DNA of 64,000 nucleotides from Roseiarcus sp963748545 (GCA_963748545.1 CAVVJO010000031.1:186001-250000), one strand, 5' to 3'. Positions 1 through 11,094 are shown, numbered from the stretch's first letter. The notes: a model not told the origin generated them from the letters alone. Numbers and translations are program-made.

Positions 1-562
1 CGCTCCGCTCGGCGGGGCGCTGAAGGCATTTCTGCCGGACACCGCGTTCGTCTCGCCCGACGCGCCGGAGCCGTTCGAGGCCGGCGGCGCGGGTCGGCAA
101 TGGTTCAGCGTCGTCGGCGTCAGCGACGCCAATCGCGGGGCGCGGGTCGAGCGCGCGCGCGCCGGGTTCGACCGCGTCGTCGCCCGCGAGATCGAGCGGG
201 CCGGGTTTGCCGGCCAACTCGACCGCGTCGTTTTTTTCGGCTTCTCGCAGGGCGCGATCCTGTCGCTCGACGCGCTGGCCGACGGGCGCTGGCCAGTCGC
301 CGCGGTCGTCGCCGCCTCCGGCCGGCTCGTGACGCCGATCGGGCCGAAGCCCGCATCGGCCACGCCCGTCCTGGTCCTTCACGGCGAACGGGATGAGGTC
401 ATCTCCGCCGCAGAGGCCCCGCGGGCGAAGCGGATCCTTGAAGACGCAGGCTTCGCCGTGGAGGCGCATGTCTATTCAGGGCTCGGCCACAGCATTTCCC
501 CCGAAGGCCTTGCGGCGGCCGGCGCGTTTCTGGCGCGACGGTTGGCGAAGCCCGCCGCGTGA
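1..562 (+). CDS. alpha/beta hydrolase (carboxylesterase/phospholipase type), 5' end cut off by the window
   Basis: The open frame runs in from the window edge (first full codon at base 2) to TGA at 560-562, so the N-terminus is missing. The visible part carries a nucleophile elbow GFSQG near base 240, with Ser as nucleophile. A late strand reads VLVLHGERDEV (Asp of the triad) and the C-terminal GLGHSIS supplies the His. Order, spacing and size match the PF02230 phospholipase/carboxylesterase family, which hydrolyses short-chain or thioester substrates in the cytoplasm. The substrate cannot be read from the sequence. The next gene is 450 bp away on the same strand, so no operon is evident. Confidence 0.75.
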   Translation, partial: APLGGALKAFLPDTAFVSPDAPEPFEAGGAGRQWFSVVGVSDANRGARVERARAGFDRVVAREIERAGFAGQLDRVVFFGFSQGAILSLDALADGRWPVAAVVAASGRLVTPIGPKPASATPVLVLHGERDEVISAAEAPRAKRILEDAGFAVEAHVYSGLGHSISPEGLAAAGAFLARRLAKPAA

Positions 563-1011
563 TCGCGGCTTGACGCGACGGGTCCGCAAACGGAGGCGCG
601 CGATACCGCGCTCCGTGCCGGACGATCATCTGCAAGGGGTCTCGCGTCACAGCTTTTCTTAAGGGTCGAGGGTCCGCCGTTATCGGGCAGCGAAACGCGC
701 TGCATATTTCCGAGGCGCCCGAGCCCAATGTCGCCTCAGGGCTCCCGGGCGACGTCTCGGCTTGGCGCTGCGCTCCGCCGCTTTTTCCAACTCCGAGCGC
801 ATTTGGAGAGCAGTTTGACGTCCCGCGGCAGCTTTGAGTTGAAAAACGGAGCCGCGGCGACAGTTTTCGACAAGGTCATCCCCGAACGCAATTTGAGCAA
901 ATCGCAGGCCTCGGCGCCGGATGTTTGCGCACGACATGTTCGTGACGATATGGCAAATTTTCCTAGGAAAGACAGAACGAACGGACTCTTCCGTCTGGAG
1001 CGGATCGGGTC
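563..1011. other. gene-free stretch upstream of nifA
   Basis: No convincing gene lies here: short frames on both strands lack family resemblance. It should carry the nifA promoter. I looked for a sigma-54 -24/-12 element, a NifA upstream site (TGT-N10-ACA) and an FNR/FixK box, and found no convincing example. The AT-richer stretch near 890-965 is the most promoter-like part. Confidence 0.4.
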
Positions 1012-2810
<1,799 letters not shown>

Positions 2811-2820
2811 GCGGTGCGCG

Positions 2821-3315
2821 TCACGCCGCTGAGGGCGCCCGCTTCTGGTCCTGCCAAGCCGCAAGCTTGCGCGTGGCCTCGGCTTGGGCGCCGTCGAGGG
2901 CGTGCTCGTAGCCGGGAACTTTCGCGGTGAGCTCGATTACGTAGCCGTTCGGATCGCGGAAGTAGATCGAGCGAATGAACTTATGATCGGATACGCCGCG
3001 CGTTTCGATACCGGCGGTCTTGCCTTTGGCGAACATGGTCTCGAGATCGGCCGGGCTGACCTCGAGCGCGATGTGCAGGTCGTAGTCGTGCTGGCGCTTG
3101 AACTCGAATTCCATGTCCGGCGTCTCGAAGAAGGCGAGGCACGAGCCGTCGTCCATCCGATAGAAGGAGTGCAGCGTTCGGGTCGAACGGCCGGTCTTCA
3201 ATTCCTTGATTTCGAACGCCTCGACGAGAGGCAGCCCGAGGAAGTCCTCGTAGAACTTTCGGGTCTCCTCGGAATCGCGGCAGCGGTAGGCGTTGTGATG
3301 CAGTCCCTTGATCAT
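2821..3315 (-). CDS. VOC (glyoxalase/bleomycin-resistance/extradiol dioxygenase) family protein
   Basis: 164 residues with two beta-alpha-beta-beta-beta modules typical of vicinal-oxygen-chelate proteins. The N-terminus MIKGLHHNAYRCRD gives the first metal-ligand His, DYDLHIALEV the second-module His, and FRDPNGYVIEL the C-terminal Glu ligand with the usual DPNG turn. It is therefore probably a metal-dependent VOC enzyme, but the substrate cannot be assigned. It is convergent with nifA, with 10 bp between stops, and not part of an operon. GGAGGAAC lies just upstream of the ATG, supporting this start. Confidence 0.8.
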   Translation of the reverse strand: MIKGLHHNAYRCRDSEETRKFYEDFLGLPLVEAFEIKELKTGRSTRTLHSFYRMDDGSCLAFFETPDMEFEFKRQHDYDLHIALEVSPADLETMFAKGKTAGIETRGVSDHKFIRSIYFRDPNGYVIELTAKVPGYEHALDGAQAEATRKLAAWQDQKRAPSAA

Positions 3316-3426
3316 GACGCGTTCCTCCCAGACAGATTTCGAGCGAAATTACAGGCAAACGAGCGGCGCGGGCAAGCTGGCGAGTCGTGGCTACGAAGCG
3401 GGGAAGACCGTTCCTGCGCCCGAGTC

Positions 3427-3960
3427 TCAAAGCTCGAACTTGCGCGGCAGCCAGTCGGCGAAAGCTTGTGTCAGGGCCTCGACGCGGCGGAGCTGGGTCT
3501 CTTCCGACAAGGCCTGGTCGACCGGCGAAGGCAGATAGGTGGTGGTCGCGCTCAGCGTCACGTCCGGCCGTGTCACACCGCCGCCGCTCAATGAAGCCGT
3601 CCCCTTGATCATGTCGATCGACCCCGCCGCGCCGCCGACCGTGCCGAGCGCGACCGAGACAATCTGAACACTGACAGTTGCGCCGCTCGGGTCGCCCGCC
3701 GCCATGTAAGGCTCGAACGCGTGGGTGAGCCGGCCGGGCAGGGACGACTGGACCCAGGAGGCGACGGGCTCGCCGCTTTGCGCGATCAGCGCGGACGTAT
3801 CGACCGTGATGGCGGCGATTTTCACCGCGGGCGCCCCGGGCTCAGGCTTCACCGCGGCCGGTTGGGGCGCGTTGCAGGCAGAAAGGACGCCGCTCAAGCC
3901 CGCAACGGCGGCGAGCGCGGCACGGCGTGTGAGCCGCGCCTCGATGCTTCCGTGAACCAT
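3427..3960 (-). CDS. Tat-type lipoprotein of unknown function
   Basis: The N-terminus has a twin-arginine pair, a hydrophobic stretch and a lipobox (TRRAALAAVAG then GVLSAC), so it should be exported and lipid-anchored at the Cys. The mature part is Pro/Ala-rich for about 20 residues, then folds into a domain with no family I recognise. That domain is clearly related to the protein at 62138-62611: both share a VD-x-x-AL-x-x-x-SGEP core, a glycine-rich middle, GGVTRP, and a C-terminal LxxAFAxW. An upstream ATG at 3990 is possible, but the 3960 start sits behind AAGGCGGGG and gives a normal signal length. Confidence 0.7.
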   Translation of the reverse strand: MVHGSIEARLTRRAALAAVAGLSGVLSACNAPQPAAVKPEPGAPAVKIAAITVDTSALIAQSGEPVASWVQSSLPGRLTHAFEPYMAAGDPSGATVSVQIVSVALGTVGGAAGSIDMIKGTASLSGGGVTRPDVTLSATTTYLPSPVDQALSEETQLRRVEALTQAFADWLPRKFEL

Positions 3961-4218
3961 AGGGGACCCCGCCTTTTTCGCCCCGGACATTGAGGCATCG
4001 GGCGACGGCGGGCAATCGCGCGCGCCTGCAAATTTCCCTGTTGATAAAACCCAAGGTTGTATTAACTGTATTTACAACCGATTCGGATTGGCCAGGGCGA
4101 CGATCACGCAGTCATCCCTCGCCGTTCGGGTACGGAAGTCGGGGCCGCGGACGATACGACTTGAGAGTCGTTGTAGACGCCCAACCTCGGCAGCGACGCA
4201 GACGGAGCGGGGGCGGGG

Positions 4219-4764
4219 ATGTGGACAGAGCAGACAGTTGAGACACTCAAGAGATTCGCGATCGAGGGAAAAAGCGCGGCTTGGATCGCCGCTGCGTTGG
4301 GCGCGCCATCGCGCAACGCCGTCATCGGCAAGGCCAATCGGATTGGAATCAAGCTGAACGGCGGAATTGGACCTTTAGCTCAAAAAGAGCGAGGCGCCTT
4401 GCCGCCGCTGCCGCCGCCGCAGATCCCTTGGGGACGGAAGATCTCGCCGTCAATCGAATGCGATCCCGGCGTGGAGCGCCACACCCCAACACCGGTCGGC
4501 TGGGGGCGGCCAACGGCCCGCGCGCCAAGCCGGGTCCCGGCGATCGCGCGCGAGAAACTGCGGGCGGACCGACGAGCCTACGCCGCGGCCGAGGTCGGCG
4601 AGATGCGCCGAATAGCGCTGGTGGACGTCGGCAAAGTCGAGTGCCGATGGCCTCTGGGCGATCCGACGGAGGACGACTTCGCATATTGCGGGCTTCCGAT
4701 CGCAAGGGGGCATGCCTATTGCGCGGGCCATTGTCGTTTGGCCTATCGGCCGCCAAACAAGTAG
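4219..4764 (+). CDS. gcrA: GcrA cell cycle regulator
   Basis: GcrA activates cell-cycle promoters, working with sigma-70 and preferring CcrM-methylated GANTC sites in alphaproteobacteria. The N-terminus MWTEQTVETLKRFAIEGKS begins a helix-turn-helix followed by RNAVIGKANRIGIKL, the family signature. A low-complexity Pro/Arg linker fills residues about 55-125. The C-terminal block (VECRWPLGDP, CGLPIARGHAYCAGHCRLAY) carries the conserved cysteines of the sigma-binding domain. Length of 181 residues is normal for the family. The gene stands alone; a GAGTC site lies about 55 bp upstream of the start. Confidence 0.93.
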   Translation: MWTEQTVETLKRFAIEGKSAAWIAAALGAPSRNAVIGKANRIGIKLNGGIGPLAQKERGALPPLPPPQIPWGRKISPSIECDPGVERHTPTPVGWGRPTARAPSRVPAIAREKLRADRRAYAAAEVGEMRRIALVDVGKVECRWPLGDPTEDDFAYCGLPIARGHAYCAGHCRLAYRPPNK

Positions 4765-4825
4765 ATCGTTCACAATCCCTTCGCGCGTAACTCTCGCGAG
4801 GATCAACAGTGGAGAGCGGCGGCGG

Positions 4826-5086
4826 TCACAAAAAACCGCCGACCGTCTGCATCTCGTCCGCGCCTGGGGCGGTCAGACGAACCATGTCGAGGGCCAGTGC
4901 GAGCCATCCGCGGCTTGTCGCGTACTGTAGGGCGGCCTCGAAGTCCGCTAGACGGCCCATGTTGGCGCGCAGAAAAGCGGCCTTCGCTTCACTCAAACGG
5001 AGAGACTGACGCGCCCGGATTTTCTTCGACAGGAATATCGACAGCAAAGCCCTCGCATAATCCTCGTCCGCCGGCAGTCTGGCCAT
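4826..5086 (-). CDS. small hypothetical protein
   Basis: 86 residues, predicted mostly helical and basic in the middle (FLSKKIRARQSLRLSEAKAA). No family recognised and no signal peptide or membrane segment. ATG at 5086 is preferred over the upstream in-frame ATG because GGGAGG lies at a proper distance before it. It is convergent with gcrA. Support is open frame, start signal and amino-acid composition only. Confidence 0.5.
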   Translation of the reverse strand: MARLPADEDYARALLSIFLSKKIRARQSLRLSEAKAAFLRANMGRLADFEAALQYATSRGWLALALDMVRLTAPGADEMQTVGGFL

Positions 5087-5372
5087 GGATCCGCCCTCCC
5101 GCAAGCTTGGCGCCGACTATCCGCCGCGTTCCTCGAACGGGCCGGCGAGACGCATGAATGACTCGTCCGACGGAGGCCGAACGCCAAAGCGACCATTCCG
5201 CTTCAAAATGTCGGATTGAGGGCCTTGGAGGTCAAAAGTGCCAACGAAAGCGACGTATTGCTGAAAAAATAGGCCCGCGAAGGCCATTTTTCATGGAAAT
5301 GCGCCTCTGGACCGGAAATCGACGGAACTTTGTGCGACAGCCGGCGAAACAAGCGGGGTCCCCGCGCCCTCG

Positions 5373-6302
5373 TCAATCGGTCGGCGCAGGCTTCACCGGA
5401 ATGGGGCCATCGGGTCTCGTTTTTCCTGCTCCCTTCTCGAGCCTCGGCTTCAAGGCGCCGATGACGCGCTCGGTCTCCGATGTCCATCCCGGCGGCGCCG
5501 GCACGGTCGGGCCGCTGCCGGACCCGCCGCCGGTCATGTGAACGACCTTATAGCCGTCGGCCTTCAACCGCTTCAGCAGCATCGGGACCATCGCCGCCGT
5601 CCAAGGGTGGTTATCGTGCATCAACAGCATACCCTTGTGGCCATTCTTCTCGAGCCGGCTCATCACCAGCTTCAGCTCCTCGTCCGGCGTCATCTTGATC
5701 CAGTCGGACGCCCAGAGGTCGACTCCGAAGATGCCGACATCGTTGCCGGCGAGCCAAGTCCGAAGATCCTGGGTGTCGGCGAAGCCGGGAAAACGGAACC
5801 ACGGCGCCTCAAGCTTGAGATCCTTGGGCTCCGAGCCGGAGACATCGCGCCCATAGGCCGCCTTCTCGACCGCGATCATGCCCCTGACGATGTCAGCCCG
5901 CGCCGCGCTCTCCCCGCCGGGGAGGTAGCGGAGCGTCGGCTGGGGGTGGGACCAGGTATGGTGGGCCACGGTGTGTCCATCCAGAACCTCGCGCCGGGCG
6001 ATCTCGGGCAGCGCCGCCGCATTGCGGCCGATCTCGAAAAACGTGGCTTTCACGCATTCGGCCTTGAGGGCGTCGAGAATCTTCGGCGTACTGACAGCGT
6101 CCGGCCCGTCGTCGAAGGTCAGGATCACCTCGTGGTCCGCGAGCGGGATCGTCTGGGGGTAGGTTTTCAGGCCCACTTCCAGCCCGCCCTCGACGCCTAT
6201 CGCTATGGTGCGGGCCGTGCCGAGCTTGTCCGGCTCGCACTCGGCCGCAACCGAGGCCCCTGCGCCAACAATCAGCGCTAGAAGCGCGCCCGCGATCCGC
6301 AT
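5373..6302 (-). CDS. secreted polysaccharide deacetylase (NodB domain)
   Basis: Carbohydrate esterase family 4 protein that removes N-acetyl groups from chitin- or peptidoglycan-like polymers. A cleavable signal peptide (MRIAGALLALIVGAGASVAA) fixes the start at 6302, although the frame is open further upstream. All NodB motifs are visible: TFDDGPD (motif 1, with catalytic and metal Asp), HTWSHP (metal His), RFPGF (motif 3) and LLMHDNHPW (motif 5). A Gly/Pro-rich tail follows the domain. The divergent neighbour is a GH25 lysozyme, so this pair probably acts on the cell wall. About 309 residues. Confidence 0.88.
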   Translation of the reverse strand: MRIAGALLALIVGAGASVAAECEPDKLGTARTIAIGVEGGLEVGLKTYPQTIPLADHEVILTFDDGPDAVSTPKILDALKAECVKATFFEIGRNAAALPEIARREVLDGHTVAHHTWSHPQPTLRYLPGGESAARADIVRGMIAVEKAAYGRDVSGSEPKDLKLEAPWFRFPGFADTQDLRTWLAGNDVGIFGVDLWASDWIKMTPDEELKLVMSRLEKNGHKGMLLMHDNHPWTAAMVPMLLKRLKADGYKVVHMTGGGSGSGPTVPAPPGWTSETERVIGALKPRLEKGAGKTRPDGPIPVKPAPTD

Positions 6303-6477
6303 TGACAATTCCCGTCGCTTGGAGGAAAGGCGCTTCTTGCGGTCCGGAGGCTGCGCGGTCAAGCGCGCGCATCGCGGGTCATGTTTACGGAGCGTTACCA
6401 CGATCGTTCTAGTTTGCCCGCAGATTTCGAGCCCCGGCCTCCGCGCGGCGGGCCCGAAGCGGACATGACGCAGGTCG

Positions 6478-7460
6478 ATGATGCTGGACGCCAAAACGTT
6501 GATTCCTCGGGTTCTCGCAGGCGGCGCGCTCGCGCTGGCCACGTTTCTTTCGGGCTGCGCCGGCGGCAGCGGACCGATCGACGTCGCGGGACTCAATTAT
6601 CCCCGGCCGCTCGACTATCCGGTCCACGGCATCGACGTCTCCAAATTCCAGGGCGATATCGACTGGAACAAGGTCGCCAATAGCGGGGTGAAATTCGCCT
6701 GGATCAAGGCGACCGAGGGCGGCGACCACGCCGATGAGCGCTTCCAGGCCAACTGGGACGGCGCGAAGGCGGCCGGCGTCCCGCACGGCGCCTACCATTT
6801 CGTCTATTGGTGCCGGCCGCCGATGGAGGAGATGGCCTTCTTCGAACAGAACGCCCCAGTCGACCCCGACGCGCTGCCGCCGGTTCTCGACGTCGAGGCG
6901 ACCCCAACCTCCACACCTGTCACCGCCACCTGACGCAAGACAGCGCCATCCGCGACATGCAGGTCATGCTGGACGAGATGGAGCGCCACTACGGCAAGCG
7001 GCCGGTCATCTACACCACCGTCGACTTCTACCAGGCGATCCTGTCGGACGGCGCCTTCTCGGACTACCCGATCTGGGTGCGCTCGACCAAGTACCACCCC
7101 TCGGTGAAGTACGGCGGCCGGATCTGGCGGTTCTGGCAATACCAGTCGGACGCCTATGTGCCGGGCATCGCGGTCAAGGTCGACAAGGACGCCTTTTCCG
7201 GCACCGCCGAGCAATGGGACGCCTTTCTCAAGACGCCCAACGCTCAGCCGATCGAGGTCGCCGCCACCCCGGCCCCGGCCCCTCAGCCGGCTGCGACGAC
7301 GCCGGTCGCGCAGCCAGACGCGGCGGCCCCCGAAGCGGTCGCCGCGCTCCCGCCGCCGGTTCCGGTCGCCCGGCCGGCGTCCGATTCGGTCGTCGAGGCG
7401 CTCGCGCCCGAGAACGCGCCGCCCGAACCGATTGCAAGGCCGCAGGACGCCGGCGAGTAG
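6478..7460 (+). CDS. GH25 muramidase (lysozyme-like) lipoprotein, frameshifted
   Basis: Glycoside hydrolase 25, cleaving the MurNAc-GlcNAc bond. The N-terminus has a hydrophobic signal ending LSGC, a lipobox. The catalytic domain opens with HGIDVSKFQGDIDW, continues with FAWIKATEGG and PHGAYHFV, and has the DVE acidic motif at about base 6890. After it the frame breaks: one base is missing near 6912-6915. The continuation (GKRPVIYTTVDFY, then IWRFWQYQSDAYVPGI) is in another frame to 7460. A Pro/Ala-rich tail of about 70 residues ends the protein. Divergent from the polysaccharide deacetylase. As written, the product would stop at 6933. Confidence 0.85.
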
Positions 7461-7485
7461 CCGACGGTGTTTTGAAGGTCCGCCG

Positions 7486-8694
7486 TCAGGCGAGGATTTC
7501 ATCCAGCCAGTCGAGCGTCGCGCGATTGAGGGCCGACCGGTTCAGCATTTCGCAATGGTCGCCCGCGCCCTCGGCCGCGGCGAACTTCACCATCGTCTTC
7601 GGGCAGGTCAGCGCGTCGTAGAGCCTCTGCGCCCCCGCGCTGAGCGGGTCGTTTTCGGCGACAGCGAGGAAAGTCGGACAACGGATCGCCTCGGCGCGCC
7701 CCGCCAAGGTGTAACGCTCGACGTCGGCGAGGTAGTCGCGCAAGTTCGCTTGGCCGTTAACCCAGAATCCGCGCTGGACCACCTTCCACCGCATGCCTGC
7801 ATTGGCCGCCAACATGGATTCCAACTTCTGCACGAGCGCGTCGTCAAGCTGCCGCAGGTCCGCCGCCGCCTCGCGCGACGCGCCCATGACCAGCGCCAAC
7901 GGTCGAAACAAGTCCGGAACCGCCCATTGCGCCGGATCGGCGATGCAGGCGGCGAGGCGATGCTCGCCCGAGGCCGCGCGTGGGGCGAGATAGCCGCCGA
8001 GGCTCCAGCCGCTGAGCACAATCCGTTTAGGGTCGACATCGGGCAAGGTCAGGGCGAAGTCGACGACCGCCGCGACCACCGTCTCCCAGTCGGGCCGCAG
8101 GGGGACGCCCTGCTCGATCAGCATCCCCCCTTGCCCTGGTCCGTCGAACACGATGCTGTGATAGCGGCGCCGGCTCGCGGCGATCGCAGAGGCGAACAGC
8201 ATGTCGGTGATCGTCCCGTCATAGCCGTTGGTGAAGATGATGGTCGGTCTGGGGCGCCCGGCGAAACCCGCCGCCGGGATAACATAGGCGGGCATAGTTT
8301 TGCCCTCAAAGGGAATCGCGCGAGGCCGGATCGGCGGGTCGAATAGCGCGAGGCCCTTGTCGAGCGCGTCCCTCTGCCTGCGGAAGGCGGAAACCACCCG
8401 AGGATCGACGGGCGCGCCGTACAGCGGATGAAAGGCGTCCGCGTAGAACACGCTCGCCTTGAGGTAAAGCTCGCGGGCGCTCTCGACGTGTCCCGCCTTG
8501 TCCGCAGCCGCAGCCTCGGAGGCCCGGCGATCGCCGGCGGCCGCCCAAGCGGCGTAGTAGGCGTCCGCCCCGCCGTTTCCGACGGCTTTGGCGACCGCGG
8601 CGATCTCGCCGAAGTCCGGACCGCCGTAGGGGATGAAGCCTAACGGCCAAGTCCCGAAGTCATCCAGCAGGTCGTCTTTGTAAAGCAGGCCCAT
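7486..8694 (-). CDS. alpha/beta hydrolase, FrsA/DUF1100-like
   Basis: About 402 residues with an N-terminal helical cap (1-140) and a C-terminal alpha/beta-hydrolase core. The oxyanion strand reads PTIIFTNGYDG, the nucleophile elbow is GWSLGG, the acid is in LAVAENDPLS and the His in GAGDHCEM, so the Ser-Asp-His triad is complete. Helical-cap hydrolases of this form include C-C bond hydrolases such as 2,6-dihydroxypseudooxynicotine hydrolase; the actual substrate is unknown. Three ATGs lie within 15 bases; 8694 has GGGGGGA at the best spacing. It sits 14 bp after the stop of the amidohydrolase at 8724 and is probably cotranscribed with it. Confidence 0.8.
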   Translation of the reverse strand: MGLLYKDDLLDDFGTWPLGFIPYGGPDFGEIAAVAKAVGNGGADAYYAAWAAAGDRRASEAAAADKAGHVESARELYLKASVFYADAFHPLYGAPVDPRVVSAFRRQRDALDKGLALFDPPIRPRAIPFEGKTMPAYVIPAAGFAGRPRPTIIFTNGYDGTITDMLFASAIAASRRRYHSIVFDGPGQGGMLIEQGVPLRPDWETVVAAVVDFALTLPDVDPKRIVLSGWSLGGYLAPRAASGEHRLAACIADPAQWAVPDLFRPLALVMGASREAAADLRQLDDALVQKLESMLAANAGMRWKVVQRGFWVNGQANLRDYLADVERYTLAGRAEAIRCPTFLAVAENDPLSAGAQRLYDALTCPKTMVKFAAAEGAGDHCEMLNRSALNRATLDWLDEILA

Positions 8695-8723
8695 CGGCAT
8701 TCCCCCCATTCCGTAGCGCCGCT

Positions 8724-10028
8724 TCAGTCGGATCGGGCTGCGCCCTTTCGGTTCCCAGCCAAACGCCTGCAGCCGTCTAGCAGCGTCTCGACCCCTGTGC
8801 GCAAGGTCGGGTTGATCACCGGCGCGAAATTCGGCGCGTGGTTCGACGGCAGTTCGTCAAGCGTCCCAGCCTTTTCGGCGGCGGCGAACGTCGTGGCGTC
8901 GGTTCCGCCCACGAACCAATAAACGCTTCGAGCCCCGAGCGCCGGCCCGAAGACGCTGAAGTCTTCGCTCGCCGAGGCCGGTTCGGTTTGCTCCACCACG
9001 CGATCGGGTCCGAACCGGCGCTCGAATGCGGCGACGACGGCGCGCAAAGGCGCCTCGTCGTTGACGACGGCCGGGAATTCGCTGAGCACCGAAATCTCGG
9101 GCGGCTTCGGGGCGCCGGAGGCGGCGGCCTCGGCATCGAGGATGCGTCGAATCGCGGCGAGGACGCGCTTGCGCACCTCCTGCTTGAACGTGCGGACGTT
9201 CAGCCTGAGCAGAGCCTCGTCCGGGATGACGTTCTCGTTCTTGCCGGCCTGCAGCGTGCCGACCGTCACAACAGCGGAGTCGGTCATGGCGACCTCGCGC
9301 GACACCACGCCCTGAAGTCGCATCACCGCCGAGGACGCCATGAGGACCGGGTCGATGCTCTTTTGCGGCGCCGAACCGTGGGCGCCGCGACCGAAAAGCT
9401 TGACCTCCCAGGAGTCGGCGAGGGCCATCGCGGTTCCCGAGCGCCAGGCGATGGCGCCCGCGGGCGCTGGAACAACATGCTGGGCCAGCACGACATCCGG
9501 TTTTGGAATCCGCTCGGCCAACTGGTCCTTGACCATCGCGTCGGCGCCCTGACCGGTCTCCTCGGCGGGCTGAAAAAGCGCGATCGCCGAGCCTTTCCAC
9601 CGACCCTTGTTCTCGGCCAGCACGCGGGCCGCGCCCATGAGCCAGGCGACGTGCATATCGTGCCCGCAGACATGGGCGATTCCGGTCGCCTGGCCGAATC
9701 GGTCGACGCCCGTCGCCTGGCTCGCGTAGGCGAGGCCGGTGTTCTCCGTGACCGGCAGGGCGTCCATGTCCGCGCGCAGCAGCACGGTCGGCCCCTCGCC
9801 GTTCTTCAGGACGCCGATGACGCCGGTTCCCCCGATCCCCGTCGCCACCTCGCAACCGGACGCCTTCAGCCAATCCGCGACAATCCCGGCCGTGCGCGTT
9901 TCCTGCATCGACAGCTCGGGATGGGCGTGAATGTCCTTGTAGATCAACTCCAGCTCCGCAATCAGGGCGTCGGACGGACCGATCGACAGGTTGCCCGAAG
10001 GCGTTGGCGGCTCAGCAGCGGCGGTCAT
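8724..10028 (-). CDS. M20-family amidohydrolase (hippurate hydrolase/N-acyl amino acid deacylase type)
   Basis: Metal-dependent amidase of peptidase family M20D. The zinc-binding segments are visible: DIHAHPELSMQE, LLRADMDALP, AHVCGHDMHVAWLMGAA (HVCGHD motif), PAEETGQGADAM, and the late His in NHAPNF. The dimerisation insert (residues about 195-310) starts with VKLFGRGAHGSAP. About 434 residues, usual for hippurate hydrolase-like enzymes. The ATG overlaps by 4 bp the stop of the small ORF at 10025, and the alpha/beta hydrolase follows after 14-29 bp. The three genes look like one operon for hydrolysing an amide or ester compound. Confidence 0.88.
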   Translation of the reverse strand: MTAAAEPPTPSGNLSIGPSDALIAELELIYKDIHAHPELSMQETRTAGIVADWLKASGCEVATGIGGTGVIGVLKNGEGPTVLLRADMDALPVTENTGLAYASQATGVDRFGQATGIAHVCGHDMHVAWLMGAARVLAENKGRWKGSAIALFQPAEETGQGADAMVKDQLAERIPKPDVVLAQHVVPAPAGAIAWRSGTAMALADSWEVKLFGRGAHGSAPQKSIDPVLMASSAVMRLQGVVSREVAMTDSAVVTVGTLQAGKNENVIPDEALLRLNVRTFKQEVRKRVLAAIRRILDAEAAASGAPKPPEISVLSEFPAVVNDEAPLRAVVAAFERRFGPDRVVEQTEPASASEDFSVFGPALGARSVYWFVGGTDATTFAAAEKAGTLDELPSNHAPNFAPVINPTLRTGVETLLDGCRRLAGNRKGAARSD

Positions 10029-10249
10029 GCGGGTTTGTTCTCGAAGAGGTCGAAAAGGGGGACGGCGGTCGGATCATCGCAACGGTAGTTCGAGGCCTCG
10101 CTCTCGGTCCAGTCGAGGAGCAGCGCGCCGAGCCGCAAGGCGGCATGAGGATCTGAAGCGGCTTCGCTTTCGAGCAATGCAAGGGTCGCCAGCGCCTCCT
10201 TGCGGCCAAAGGACGGACGCTTGCCCCACTCAGCGCATACGATGCACAA
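10025..10249 (-). CDS. small hypothetical protein upstream of the amidohydrolase
   Basis: 74 residues, acidic, without signal peptide or membrane segment. Its stop overlaps the amidohydrolase start in an ATGA arrangement, typical of translational coupling, which is the best argument that it is real. It contains two cysteines near the N-terminus (MCIVCAEWG). No family recognised. Confidence 0.5.
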   Translation of the reverse strand: MCIVCAEWGKRPSFGRKEALATLALLESEAASDPHAALRLGALLLDWTESEASNYRCDDPTAVPLFDLFENKPA

Positions 10250-10512
10250 CAGCGCCTTCCTTCGTCACCGCGGAGACCCTATCCTTCGCCGAGACGCTGC
10301 GGCAAGCGCAAGGCTAAGTTTCGGTGGGGAGGCCCTGGGCGCAGCGCCGAGGATGGCGGACAAGCGCCTGATCCCGCCGCGCGTCCGGCATTCCGCTCTT
10401 CGGTATCCGCCACAGTCTTCGCGCATTCGACAAGCAATCTCGGGCTGGCGTGCGGCGACGCGCGGAAAGGAACCGCCGTCCCGACGGCGGTAAGGACATG
10501 CGGAGGCGACGA

Positions 10513-11064
10513 ATGGCGATTGAGACGCGAACCTATGCGGACGCCGACCGGGCGAGAGCGGCGCTAGACGAGTTGTCTTCGAAGGGCTTCTCCGACGTGA
10601 AGGCTTCGTTCAAGCCGGATCGGATTCGGGTCGCCGTTAACGCGCACTTCGGCGAGGCCCGCAACGCCGCCCAAATTCTTGATCGCCACGGGCCGTTGAC
10701 GTCGGACGAGGCGGGGTCGGAGGCGCATGACGATCCCGAGATGTTTCCGTCGCGCGCCCCGGCAGGGATGCTTTCGAAAGTCGAGGACCCCGCGACCCCG
10801 TTGTCGAATCTCTTGGGGCTGCGCGTCCTGATCAACGATCCCACGCCGCTTTCAAACTGGCTGGGATGGCCGACCCTGTTTGGATCGACCCAGCCGACGC
10901 CTGTCTCCGAGCGCCGCCCCGCAAGTCCGTCTAATGACGCGGAGGCGGCCCTCACGAAGGACGAGGGGGCGTCCTCGGGGACGTCCGCCGAGGAGGGCCG
11001 GCCGGCCCGGGAAAGGCGGCGGTCCGCACCCCGTCGTGAGACGGACGGGCCATCGGGCGCCTGA
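10513..11064 (+). CDS. hypothetical protein with a duplicated TPLSN motif
   Basis: 183 residues. The N-terminal 50 residues (RTYADADRARAALDELSSKGFSDVKASF) resemble the short alpha/beta module seen in general-stress proteins, where a ridge helix precedes a GFS turn, but I cannot name the family. The middle holds an imperfect 17-residue repeat: DPATPLSNLLG then DPTPLSNWLGW. The last 60 residues are charged and low-complexity. ATG 10513 follows GGAGG and is preferred to the frame's earlier start at 10450. No obvious partner genes. Confidence 0.6.
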   Translation: MAIETRTYADADRARAALDELSSKGFSDVKASFKPDRIRVAVNAHFGEARNAAQILDRHGPLTSDEAGSEAHDDPEMFPSRAPAGMLSKVEDPATPLSNLLGLRVLINDPTPLSNWLGWPTLFGSTQPTPVSERRPASPSNDAEAALTKDEGASSGTSAEEGRPARERRRSAPRRETDGPSGA

Positions 11065-11094
11065 AAAGAGTCAACGAGGGGTCCGCCGCGCGAT

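Noticed and set aside
563..1011. Sigma-54 or FixK site before nifA
   Set aside because: ATGGCAAATTTTCC and TTGAGCAAATCGC were examined; neither fits TGGCAC-N5-TTGC or TTGAT-N4-ATCAA well enough to report.
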